Part shown: positions 8,610 through 16,335 of the stretch, one piece after another
Numbering within the stretch: the first letter of the stretch is position 1
Layout of the letters: each line of letters begins with the position of its first letter
Origin: Alphaproteobacteria bacterium
GTDB lineage: Bacteria; Pseudomonadota; Alphaproteobacteria; Caulobacterales; Hyphomonadaceae
DNA: 64,000 bases
Direction: 5' to 3'
NCBI GenBank assembly: GCA_018222605.1
Contig: JAAEZZ010000006.1
Location: 206,071 to 270,070 of the forward strand
Program-made: the position numbers and the translations under genes
Notes under the pieces: model-generated
The model's database searches: none
Told to the model about the DNA's origin: nothing
What the model saw: the letters and a program-made list of their open reading frames with translations, nothing else

Positions 8610-8708
8610 TTCCACCTCGCGTGACTCTTTGGAAAGTCTCAAGCCCATTTTACGTCCCCTGGAATCTACACTCATACACCGGGTTTACTGCCTCACCCGA
8701 TGCGTTCC

Positions 8709-8724
8709 TTAACGAGCAGTTAAC
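8709..8724 (-). promoter_or_regulatory. CtrA consensus site upstream of exoY-like gene
   Basis: TTAA-CGAGCAG-TTAAC is an exact match to the CtrA full-site consensus TTAA-N7-TTAAC. Its reverse complement also fits TTAA-N7-TTAA. It lies 100 bases upstream of ATG 8609. CtrA is the master cell-cycle response regulator of Caulobacterales-like alphaproteobacteria and controls surface structures there. Regulation here is inferred from the motif alone. Confidence 0.5.
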
Positions 8725-8962
8725 TCGAAGAGCCTTCGGATGTTTATTTCTTTCAGGGACGTTTGCAATCTCTGTACCGTAAAATCGGGGAATAATTAAC
8801 GGTTAGACACTCTTTTTCGTGCGTCAGGGGAAAGTAAAAGGCAAATACTCACCTCAGCTGTTCATTTTCGGGGCAGTTCATTCGCGAAATAAGCCTGAAA
8901 GGGGGACGGGAAGACTCGAATGGGGTTGTTTGCGTGTCAGCACGGCACAGTCAGATAGAATC

Positions 8963-8991
8963 GGGGCGGCGTTAAAAGTTAACGCCGCCCC
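8963..8991 (-). terminator. Strong hairpin after the OPX gene
   Basis: GGGGCGGCGTTAA and TTAACGCCGCCCC form a perfect 13-bp stem with a 3-base loop, 26 bases beyond the OPX stop codon. On the minus strand it is followed by GATTCTATCTG, only moderately T-rich. It probably terminates the ExoA-phosphatase-OPX transcript and isolates it from the exoY promoter. Confidence 0.6.
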
Positions 8992-9016
8992 GTTGATGTC
9001 TGGTTGTCTGGATAGA

Positions 9017-9604
9017 CTAGAAGATACGTTCTTCGATGCGTAGCGTGTCACCCGGTTTGACCGCTGTGGATGTATCGAGACGGTACGCCACTTCCTTGTT
9101 GGAGTCCGCGCTCTTGATAAAGACAACGTTCTTCTTGGCCCGGTAGGTGAAGCCGCCAGCGGCTGCCACGGCGTTCAGAACGGTCAGGCCGGAGGAATAC
9201 GGATATTCCCCCGGAGAGCCGACTTCCCCCAAAACGTAGTAGGGGCGATAATTGGTAACCTCGACACTGACGCGCGGGTTCAGGATGTAGTCGCCATCCA
9301 GTTTTTCCACAATCTTGCTTTCAAGCTGCGGTGTGGTCAGGCCGAGGGCATCGACCTGGCCGACGAGGGGCAGGGAAACCGCACCGGTTCCGTCCACTTC
9401 AAACTCGCCGGAGAGATCCTGATGACCGTAAACATTGATACGCAACTGATCGCCTGTTCCAAGAGTGTAGGCGGTCACTGCGCGGGTCTCAGCTGTCTCA
9501 GCTGCAGCCCCTCCCTGGGAGATCGCGTTTGTAGCTTGGCATCCAGCAAGAAAAAGAAAAGTGCCTGCGAGAAATGCCAGGCAGAGTGTGCGAATGGTAT
9601 GCAT
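9017..9604 (-). CDS. Polysaccharide export lipoprotein (Wza/ExoF-like OPX)
   Basis: Predicted outer polysaccharide export protein guiding the polymer through the periplasm and outer membrane. The 195-residue precursor begins with a lipoprotein signal peptide ending in lipobox LAGC (residues 19-22), so Cys22 would be lipidated. The Poly_export domain follows (YTLGTGDQLRINVYG, then LPLVGQVDALGLT) and one SLBB-type domain (YYVLGEVGSPGEYPY, near residues 125-150). It is short for Wza, lacking most of the C-terminal barrel, as in ExoF-like members. ATG 9604 is preferred over ATG 9619 because GGAG sits nine bases before it and it gives a canonical signal peptide. Upstream on the strand lies the phosphatase gene. 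Confidence 0.85.
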   Translation of the reverse strand: MHTIRTLCLAFLAGTFLFLAGCQATNAISQGGAAAETAETRAVTAYTLGTGDQLRINVYGHQDLSGEFEVDGTGAVSLPLVGQVDALGLTTPQLESKIVEKLDGDYILNPRVSVEVTNYRPYYVLGEVGSPGEYPYSSGLTVLNAVAAAGGFTYRAKKNVVFIKSADSNKEVAYRLDTSTAVKPGDTLRIEERIF

Positions 9605-9651
9605 GTACCCGTACTCCATATGTTGTGCGGTCCCCGCCGCCAGTTCGTCTC

Positions 9652-10575
9652 TTAAGCGGGACTGGTTTCCAGAAAGCTGACATCCGTGCCGAAAAGCTTT
9701 GCGGCAGAGAGGCGGCCACTAATAAAGGCGCCGGTGTCGAGTCCGATCCGGCGATTGTCATAATGAATGTCGTCAGCCGGCGTGTGGCCATGCACGACGA
9801 CATGATCAAACTCGCGGCTGTCATCCAGGAACTCGTCGCGGATCCAAAGCAGATCGCGAACCGATTGTTCCTCAATCGGTGTGTCAGGCCGCATACCGGC
9901 ATGTACGAACAGATAGTCGCCTGCGATATGATAGGGCTGCAGGGAGCGATAAAACTCCAAATGTTCCTGCGGCAGGCGCTCACGAAACTGCGTCCACACC
10001 ATTTCCCAAGCTTTCTGGGCTTCGGCCATCGCATCGTGCGACCTCAGGCTCGCGCGCGTGTTTGGGGGCTGAAAGCCATAGGAATACAGGGTTTCGCCGC
10101 CGCCATACCGAACCCATTGCTTGCCGAAGCTGGCATCGTCCAGGAAGCGCAGCAGCGCCTCTTCATGGTTGCCCATCAGAAAGACTGTCTCAAAATCGCT
10201 CAGCTGGTCGCCAATCAGGAAATTGATCACATCGCGTGATTGCAGGCCCCGGTCGATATAATCGCCCAGGAAGACAATCGTCCGTTTTGTGCCTTCGGGC
10301 AGGGACTGGCTGTCTTTCCGGATTTGCTCGACCAGCTTTTCCAGCAGATCGCGGCGGCCATGGATGTCGCCGATCGCATACAGGCATTCACCTACGGGGG
10401 CTTTTGACACACGTGTAGCAATTGCTGCAGGTTCGTGGCGAGTTTCGGTTTCGACCGTTTGCGGCTGAAGGCCAAACCCTTTGCGCATTCGAGCGCGCAG
10501 CGAGGTCGTCGAGCGGGTCAGTTGACCCAGTCTCGCAATGAAAGACCTCTGAATTTGCTGCGTCAGCTTTGACAT
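9652..10575 (-). CDS. Metallophosphatase of the PPP serine/threonine phosphatase type
   Basis: Predicted two-metal phosphoesterase. All three signature blocks are present: GDIHG (residues 69-73), GDYIDRG (104-110) and GNHE (135-138), followed by later metal-binding histidines in VHAGMRPD and VVHGHTP. The 60-residue basic N-terminal extension before the catalytic domain is unassigned; there is no signal peptide, so it should be cytoplasmic. Homologues act as protein phosphatases or diadenosine tetraphosphatases. Its place between the ExoA-like and OPX genes suggests a role in polysaccharide control, perhaps removing protein phosphate, but no matching kinase is in the window. The flanking gaps are 25 and 47 bases, consistent with one operon. 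Confidence 0.8.
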   Translation of the reverse strand: MSKLTQQIQRSFIARLGQLTRSTTSLRARMRKGFGLQPQTVETETRHEPAAIATRVSKAPVGECLYAIGDIHGRRDLLEKLVEQIRKDSQSLPEGTKRTIVFLGDYIDRGLQSRDVINFLIGDQLSDFETVFLMGNHEEALLRFLDDASFGKQWVRYGGGETLYSYGFQPPNTRASLRSHDAMAEAQKAWEMVWTQFRERLPQEHLEFYRSLQPYHIAGDYLFVHAGMRPDTPIEEQSVRDLLWIRDEFLDDSREFDHVVVHGHTPADDIHYDNRRIGLDTGAFISGRLSAAKLFGTDVSFLETSPA

Positions 10576-10600
10576 ATTATCTCGATGGTTAACGTCTTAT

Positions 10601-11668
10601 TTATAGTGTTTTTTGCCCAAAAACCAATGGAAACGCCCGCCGGTCATGCTTTGGGAACAGGGTCTCTCGCAAGAATCCTGCCGCCCAACTCATATGCATG
10701 GTTCCAGATGCCAGGCCGGCCAGGAGACCGCAGATCGACCGCTTCCAGACGGTGACGGCCGCAGAAGCGAGCGCCAGTACGCCGAGATAACCAAGAGGCA
10801 GTATTGCGGCGGGCCAGAAGAAAGGTGCGGCCAGCGTTCCGGAAATGCTGGCGATCAGCGCCAGTACCGGGATTGCCTGTCTCAGTTTGAGGGGGCGCTT
10901 GTGCTTGCGCGCTGTACGCGCGCGGCCTTTGCCGTAATTGAAATACTGACGGGCCAGGGCGCGGACACTGCCGCGGGGCACATAGCTGATACGGATAGCG
11001 GCATCCATATAGATGCGCCCGCCCGCACTGACGACGCGCTCATCATACTCGGCGTCTTCATTATGGGAGAAGGTTTCGTCATAGCCGCCAATCATCTGGA
11101 ATACGGCCAGATCAAAGCCGGCATGGTGCCCATGATCGACATAGCCAGATTTCGTGCCGCCGCGATGCGCCGACCCGCCGGAGCCGAGTGGCGTATCCAC
11201 AATCCAGGCATTGGCCTTTTCGAAGCAGGTTTCGCCGACAGCATCCATCGGGATGACCACAGAGGCGGCCTTTGTGGTTTCAAGTGCGTCGGCCACGTCG
11301 ATAATGAAGTTAGGCGGATAGATGGAATGGGCGTCACAGCGGACCAGGAAGCGGGTCTCCTCGCCGGCATGTTGCTCGGCCGCCAGGTTCAACGCGGCCG
11401 ATTGCAGCTTCTTGGGATTGTGGAGAACGCGCAGATTTGGGAACTCGCTCTTCAGGCGTTCGACGATCTCAACGGTCCGGTCGGTGCTGCCGCCATCTGC
11501 GATGGTCAGCGGCACTTTCTTGAGACGGTCATCACCATCCATGAGTGACCGGATGCATGTTTCAATATGACGCTCTTCATTGAGTGCGGGGATTACCGCC
11601 AGCACGGAAGGTGCTGGTGCTTCCTTTACAAGACGTCCTGCCGTTCTTTCCATTACGTCGCCAATCAT
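10601..11668 (-). CDS. Membrane GT2 glycosyltransferase (ExoA-like)
   Basis: Predicted glycosyltransferase of succinoglycan-type synthesis. The 355-residue protein has an N-terminal GT2 domain (LAVIPALNEERHIETCI; ADGGSTDRT near residue 60; RCDAHSIYPP as the DXD-type site) and, after DEAEYDE-like acceptor motifs, about three hydrophobic segments at the C-terminus (roughly residues 265-330). This domain order matches ExoA. The longest open frame starts at 11776, but ATG 11668 has GAGG five bases upstream and gives the family length; the longer version would run into the promoter region of the divergent gene. It appears to be the first gene of the ExoA-phosphatase-OPX transcript. Confidence 0.82.
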   Translation of the reverse strand: MIGDVMERTAGRLVKEAPAPSVLAVIPALNEERHIETCIRSLMDGDDRLKKVPLTIADGGSTDRTVEIVERLKSEFPNLRVLHNPKKLQSAALNLAAEQHAGEETRFLVRCDAHSIYPPNFIIDVADALETTKAASVVIPMDAVGETCFEKANAWIVDTPLGSGGSAHRGGTKSGYVDHGHHAGFDLAVFQMIGGYDETFSHNEDAEYDERVVSAGGRIYMDAAIRISYVPRGSVRALARQYFNYGKGRARTARKHKRPLKLRQAIPVLALIASISGTLAAPFFWPAAILPLGYLGVLALASAAVTVWKRSICGLLAGLASGTMHMSWAAGFLRETLFPKHDRRAFPLVFGQKTL

Positions 11669-11846
11669 CGCAGCCTCTGATGCAAACACACAGAGGTCTG
11701 CAGCAAAATCCATTCCATTTTTAGGGATTCTGGCAAGACGGTTTCGCCTGGCACACGTATTGGGCGCTGCAGCCATCCCTTACGTTAGTCTTGCCGAAGC
11801 CCGTGAACCCCCTAAGGATAGCCAAAACGCTATGGAGGAAAATGTC

Positions 11847-12137
11847 ATGATTGGTGTTGTCGCGAAACTGAACATTCAGGATGGCAAACAGGAAGAGTTT
11901 GAACAGGTCGCGAAGGATCTCATGGCCAAGGTGAAGGCGAATGAGCCTGGTTGCCTGACCTATCAGCTCTACAAGTCCAAGAAGGATGCCAATGGCTATA
12001 TCTTCATGGAGCAGTACGCCAACAAGGAAGCTCTGGAAGCACATGGCAAGACAGATTACTTCCGGGCAGCGGGCGCCAAGATGGGTGGTTGCCTCGCGGG
12101 TGCACCAGACGTGCAGTATTATGATATCGTAGAATAG
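11847..12137 (+). CDS. ABM-fold (YgiN-like) putative quinol monooxygenase
   Basis: A 96-residue protein of the antibiotic biosynthesis monooxygenase/YgiN family, a small ferredoxin-like fold that usually forms dimers. Characteristic elements are VAKLNIQDGKQEEFEQV, EPGCLTYQLYKS and YIFMEQYANKEALEAHGKT. Members oxidise quinol-like aromatics without cofactors or act as electron-transfer or detoxification factors; the substrate here is unknown. The start is ATG 11847, preceded by GGAGG at eight bases; a longer open frame upstream overlaps the divergent ExoA promoter and is not credible. An acyl-CoA dehydrogenase follows 15 bases later, so the two are probably co-transcribed. Confidence 0.82.
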   Translation: MIGVVAKLNIQDGKQEEFEQVAKDLMAKVKANEPGCLTYQLYKSKKDANGYIFMEQYANKEALEAHGKTDYFRAAGAKMGGCLAGAPDVQYYDIVE

Positions 12138-12152
12138 TGCGGCGTCAGACTT

Positions 12153-13376
12153 ATGGATCTCTCATTTACGAAGGAAGACCTTGAATTCCAGCAGGAAGTC
12201 AGGGATTGGATCGCCGAAGCCTACACACCTGAACTGCGCGCCAAGATGGCTATGTCCAAGAATGGCTATTTGGACAAGCAGGGCCAGATCGAGTGGCAAA
12301 AGAAGCTATATGAGAAAGGCTGGGTCGCGCCGAACTGGCCGGAGCAATATGGCGGACCGGGCCTCAGCCCGTCAGAACGCTACATATTGAATATGGAACT
12401 GTCTGCTGCCGGGACGCCGACGGTCAGCCCGATGGGGATCTCGATGGTCGCGCCAGTGCTGATGGCATTTGGCTCTGAAGAGCAAAAGCAGAAATACCTG
12501 CCGCCTATCCTGCGTTCCGATGTCTGGTGGTGCCAGGGATATTCAGAGCCGGGTGCCGGTTCAGACCTCGCCTCTCTGCAGATGAGCGCGGTACGCGATG
12601 GCGATGATTATGTGCTGAATGGCTCCAAGATCTGGACCACCCATGCCCAATGGGCGGACATGATTTTCTGTCTCGTGCGCACCTCGAAAGAGGGCAAGGC
12701 GCAGGAAGGCATCAGTTTTATTGTCTTCCCGATGACGCTTCCGGGCATCACGGTCTCCGCACTGCCGACTCTGGACGGCCCGCTGGAAGGTCAGCAGGAA
12801 ATCAATCAGGTCTTCTTCGAGAATGTCCGCGTGCCGGTTGCCGAAGCGCTGGTGGGAGAGGAGAACAAGGGCTGGACCTATGCCAAATACCTGCTCCAGT
12901 TCGAGCGCGGCAACGCCTATGCGCCTGGCCTACGCAACCTTCTGAAAAAGGCCCGCAAGATTGCCAGCGTGGAACAATCGAATGGCGAAGCGCTGATCCG
13001 TGATGCAGACTTTGCCCGCAAGCTGGCGGCGATGGAGATCAAGATCGACAGCCTGGACGCGACCGAGCAGCGTATTTTCTCTGCCCTGTCAGCCGGTCAG
13101 GCCGTCGGCCCGGAAAGCTCCATGCTGAAATGTGAGGGCTCTGCTACGCAGCAGGCGATCACCGAATTGGTTCTTGAGGCGACCGGCACCTATGCGGCGC
13201 CCTTCGTGCAGGACAGCTTTGCGGTCGCGCGCGGCGGTCAGAATGCCGACATCGCCACGCCGGAATATGCCGTGCCGGTTGCGCCGAGTTACTTCAATTA
13301 CCGCAAGACGTCGATCTATGCAGGCTCGAACGAAATCCAGCGCAATATCATGGCGAAGATGGTGCTCGGCTTGTGA
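12153..13376 (+). CDS. Acyl-CoA dehydrogenase family protein
   Basis: FAD flavoenzyme predicted to introduce a trans-2 double bond into an acyl-CoA. The 407 residues show the ACAD order: a helical N-terminal domain (LEFQQEVRDWIAEAYTPELR), the FAD-binding middle domain with CQGYSEPGAGSDLASLQ near residue 130 and KIWTTHAQ near 155, and a C-terminal helical domain ending YAGSNEIQRNIMAKMVLGL. The SNEIQ motif near the end is typical of FadE-type and bile-acid/steroid-type ACADs. The catalytic glutamate is not obvious, as in several ACAD subfamilies acting on branched or cyclic acyl chains. The stop codon overlaps the next gene's GTG start. Substrate unknown. Confidence 0.88.
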   Translation: MDLSFTKEDLEFQQEVRDWIAEAYTPELRAKMAMSKNGYLDKQGQIEWQKKLYEKGWVAPNWPEQYGGPGLSPSERYILNMELSAAGTPTVSPMGISMVAPVLMAFGSEEQKQKYLPPILRSDVWWCQGYSEPGAGSDLASLQMSAVRDGDDYVLNGSKIWTTHAQWADMIFCLVRTSKEGKAQEGISFIVFPMTLPGITVSALPTLDGPLEGQQEINQVFFENVRVPVAEALVGEENKGWTYAKYLLQFERGNAYAPGLRNLLKKARKIASVEQSNGEALIRDADFARKLAAMEIKIDSLDATEQRIFSALSAGQAVGPESSMLKCEGSATQQAITELVLEATGTYAAPFVQDSFAVARGGQNADIATPEYAVPVAPSYFNYRKTSIYAGSNEIQRNIMAKMVLGL

Positions 13377-14827
13377 CCTCTACCGTCATTCCCCCATTGC
13401 GGCGGCCCGGACTGTTCACTCAGTTGGCCTACGGCTTTGGGGGAACAGCGGAGGGTATCAAGAACAACGGCTTCGACTATTTCCTGCTGTTTTTCTACAG
13501 CAACATCCTGGGGGTCGATGCTGGCCGTGTCGGGCTGGCGCTACTTATTGCGCTGGTGGTTGATGCCATTTCCGATCCGGTGGTTGGCTACTGGTCTGAC
13601 AATTTGCGCACCCGGCTGGGTCGGCGGCATCCCTTCATGTATGGCGCACTTGTGCCGGTCGCGATTGGGTACTTCTTGGCCTGGAACCCGCCAGCCGGCC
13701 TGAGCGGCAATGAGCTATTTCCGTGGCTGGTGGGTGTCACGATCGCGGTGCGGCTGGCCTTCACCTTCTATGAGGTGCCCAGCAATGCGCTGGCGGCAGA
13801 ACTGACCGCTGATTATGACGGGCGGACATCCCTGATGTCGTTCCGTTATTTCTTTTCCTGGATGGGCGGCCTGTCGATCCAGATCCTGCTGCTGTTCTTC
13901 CTGCTGACTCCGACAGAAGAGGTACCGAATGGCTTCTTCAATCTGGCGGGCTGGAATACGTACGGCCTGATTGCGGCGGTCTGCATCATGACAGCCGTAG
14001 GCGTGTGTGCAGGGGGAACGCACCACCATATCAAGCATTTGCGGGCTCCGCCACTTTCGCGGAACCTGACGCTCGGCAAGATCTTCGCCGAAATCTTTGA
14101 AACAGTTTCCAACAAATCCTTCCGCGCGCTGTTCCTGGCGACATTATTTGGCCTGTTGGCGACGGGTATTTCGGCCACGCTGAACCAGTATATCAACACG
14201 ATATTCTGGGGCTTTGGACCAAAGCAGATCGCGGGCCTCACAGTGGCGGTCTATATATCTGCCATTCTGGCCCTGATTGTTGCCCCAATGGCTGGCAAGC
14301 TGTTCGGCAAGAAACGCGCAGCCATCATGATCGGCGCCTTTGCTTTCACCATTGCGCCTTTGCCCGTTGTCTTGAGGCTTTTCGGTCTGCTGCCACCAAA
14401 TGGCACCGAGGCACTCTATAATATTATCCTGATGATTACCGTGTTCGATGTGGCGCTGATCATCGCTACTCAGATGCTGATGGGGGCCATGGTGGCTGAT
14501 ATTGTCGAGGATAGCGAGCTGCAGACGGGCAGGCGGTCGGAAGGTATTTTCTTTGCTGGCATCAGCTTTATCCGCAAGCTCTCCCAAGGTGCAGGCGTGG
14601 TGACAGCATCATTCGTGTTGGCGGCTGCCGGACTCAGCCAGGGGGTGGCTGCAAAGGCCCCGACAGAGGCGTCTATCCGTCAGCTTGGCATCGGTTATGC
14701 GGTCTGTTTGCTGGGCGCCTGGACCCTCATGTTGCTCTGTGTTTGCTTCTATCGGATCAGCCGGGAAAGCCACGCCGCAAACCTTGCCGCTTTGGCTGCG
14801 CGGGACGGAAACGAGCCAACACCCTGA
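13373..14827 (+). CDS. MFS symporter of the GPH (glycoside-pentoside-hexuronide) family
   Basis: Twelve-helix inner-membrane cation-coupled symporter. The loop DNLRTRLGRRHPFMYG (about residues 75-90) is the cytoplasmic signature of the GPH/MelB family, and a related ADIVEDSELQTGRRSEG loop follows near residue 380. Length, 484 residues, is normal. It starts at GTG 13373, overlapping the acyl-CoA dehydrogenase stop by four bases, so the two are translationally coupled. GPH members usually carry sugars, but in alphaproteobacteria such genes often accompany lipid, steroid or aromatic catabolic enzymes; with an ACAD partner the substrate may be an organic acid rather than a sugar. This is inference. 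Confidence 0.85.
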   Translation: MTSTVIPPLRRPGLFTQLAYGFGGTAEGIKNNGFDYFLLFFYSNILGVDAGRVGLALLIALVVDAISDPVVGYWSDNLRTRLGRRHPFMYGALVPVAIGYFLAWNPPAGLSGNELFPWLVGVTIAVRLAFTFYEVPSNALAAELTADYDGRTSLMSFRYFFSWMGGLSIQILLLFFLLTPTEEVPNGFFNLAGWNTYGLIAAVCIMTAVGVCAGGTHHHIKHLRAPPLSRNLTLGKIFAEIFETVSNKSFRALFLATLFGLLATGISATLNQYINTIFWGFGPKQIAGLTVAVYISAILALIVAPMAGKLFGKKRAAIMIGAFAFTIAPLPVVLRLFGLLPPNGTEALYNIILMITVFDVALIIATQMLMGAMVADIVEDSELQTGRRSEGIFFAGISFIRKLSQGAGVVTASFVLAAAGLSQGVAAKAPTEASIRQLGIGYAVCLLGAWTLMLLCVCFYRISRESHAANLAALAARDGNEPTP

Positions 14828-14895
14828 AAAACCTCACTGAATTGTCATAATTTGCGGAATTGCGCCCCGCCTCACGCCGCAATAGAGCCATAGTC

Positions 14896-16317
14896 ATGAC
14901 CCATACATTCCGCATGACAAAACACGTTTCGAAGTTCCTGGTTATTGCCGGACTTTCGGTGCTGGCCCTTCTGGCGATTGCCCTGATGCCGCTCTATGCG
15001 AGCGCGCAGCGATTGCCAGAGTCTCAGGCGGAGATAAATCTCACCTTCGCGCCGCTGGTCCGCGAGGCCTCGCCCGCCGTGGTGAACGTCTTCACGGAGC
15101 GTACCGTGACCAGCCGCGTCTCACCGATGGAGCAGCTGCTATACGGCAATATCCCGCCCCAGCAGCGCAAGCAGAGCTCTCTTGGTTCCGGAGTCATTGT
15201 CGGCTCGGATGGTGTGATTGTCACGAACAATCACGTGATCGAGGGCGCTGACACTTTTCGCGTCGTGCTGAGCGACCGCCGGGAATATCCGGCAGAACTG
15301 GTTCTGGCAGATGAACGCACGGATCTTGCGGTTCTGAAGATTGATACTGGGGGCGCGGTTCTGCCGACCTTGCCCTATGCGGATACGCGCGCCGTACAGG
15401 TCGGCGATCTTGTTCTGGCGATCGGCAATCCGTTTGGTGTTGGCCAGACTGTGACAAGCGGCATCATCTCCGCCACCGCGCGGACCGATGTGGGCATTTC
15501 GGACTATGCCTTCTTCCTGCAGACGGATGCTGCCGTGAACCCCGGCAATTCCGGCGGGGCGCTGATCAATGCCAAAGGAGAGTTGGTTGGTGTGAACACG
15601 GCGATCTTCTCTCGCTCCGGCGGTTCCAACGGGATCGGCTTTGCCATTCCGGCCGAGATGGTGAAGCGGGTGGTCGATGCTGCCATTAATGAAGGCACCT
15701 TTGTGCGGCCATGGCTCGGCCTGGCAGCGCAGACTGTCAGCTATGACATTGCCAAGGCGCAGGGGCTGGAGCGGCCGGTCGGCGTCATGGTGACTGAAGT
15801 TTATGCCAAAGGCCCGGCAGATGATGCAGGCTTGCGCCGCGGGGACCTGATTACGGCCATCGACGGGCGTGAAGTGTTTGACGAAAAGGGCCTCAAATTC
15901 CTGGCGGCCATCCGCAATCCGGGTGAAGATGCACGCCTGACCGTTCTGCGCGGCGGGCGAACCGAAACCATCGCTGTCACAGTTCAGCCGCCTCCTGGTG
16001 CGACGGAGGCTGACATCGTTCTGATGGAAGGCCGCAATGCTTTCTCAGGCGCGCGCGTGGTAGAGCTGTCTCCGCGTCTTGCCGAAGAGAACGGCCTGGA
16101 CCCGTTCCAGAAAGGCTCAGGTATCTATATCTATTCTGTGGCCCGCCGCTCCATTGCCCGTAACTTCTTTCGCCCTGGTGACATTATCAGGTCTGTGAAC
16201 GGAGTATCTACAAAGACGGTGAAGGAATTGCAGTCCGCTGTCAAAGAAGACGGCAATTCCTGGGACGTGGAGATTGAGCGCAACGGTCGCACGGTACGCG
16301 GCACTGTACGGCTGTAG
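14896..16317 (+). CDS. degP: Do-family periplasmic serine protease (DegP/HtrA-like)
   Basis: Envelope quality-control protease and chaperone. From ATG 14896 the 473-residue protein has an N-terminal hydrophobic signal or anchor (residues 10-37, ending YASAQ), then a trypsin-like domain with triad His113 (TNNHVIEG), Asp143 (ERTDLAVL) and Ser219 (NPGNSGGAL). Two PDZ domains follow: the first around residues 270-360 (VMVTEVYAKGPADDAGL), the second around 390-470. The longest open frame would need TTG 14860, so ATG 14896 is preferred. It is 68 bases after the symporter gene and converges on the P450 gene. Exact DegP or DegQ orthology is not settled. Confidence 0.88.
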   Translation: MTHTFRMTKHVSKFLVIAGLSVLALLAIALMPLYASAQRLPESQAEINLTFAPLVREASPAVVNVFTERTVTSRVSPMEQLLYGNIPPQQRKQSSLGSGVIVGSDGVIVTNNHVIEGADTFRVVLSDRREYPAELVLADERTDLAVLKIDTGGAVLPTLPYADTRAVQVGDLVLAIGNPFGVGQTVTSGIISATARTDVGISDYAFFLQTDAAVNPGNSGGALINAKGELVGVNTAIFSRSGGSNGIGFAIPAEMVKRVVDAAINEGTFVRPWLGLAAQTVSYDIAKAQGLERPVGVMVTEVYAKGPADDAGLRRGDLITAIDGREVFDEKGLKFLAAIRNPGEDARLTVLRGGRTETIAVTVQPPPGATEADIVLMEGRNAFSGARVVELSPRLAEENGLDPFQKGSGIYIYSVARRSIARNFFRPGDIIRSVNGVSTKTVKELQSAVKEDGNSWDVEIERNGRTVRGTVRL

Positions 16318-16335
16318 CCAGCTCTGTCCTTGCTT

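Larger units (their letters stand above)
8610..9016. other. Intergenic region between OPX and priming transferase genes
   Basis: About 400 bases without a convincing gene, or 340 if the priming gene starts at 8675. It holds a CtrA-like site at 8709-8724, a second TTAA half site near 8788, A/T-rich promoter-like sequence around 8740-8830, and a strong hairpin at 8963-8991 that probably ends the upstream OPX transcript. Short open frames here have no ribosome site or recognisable sequence. Confidence 0.6.

Noticed and set aside
10585..10592. CtrA half site TTAACCAT (minus strand) just upstream of the phosphatase gene
   Set aside because: A single half site of eight bases is too common, and it lies inside a likely operon only ten bases before the start codon.
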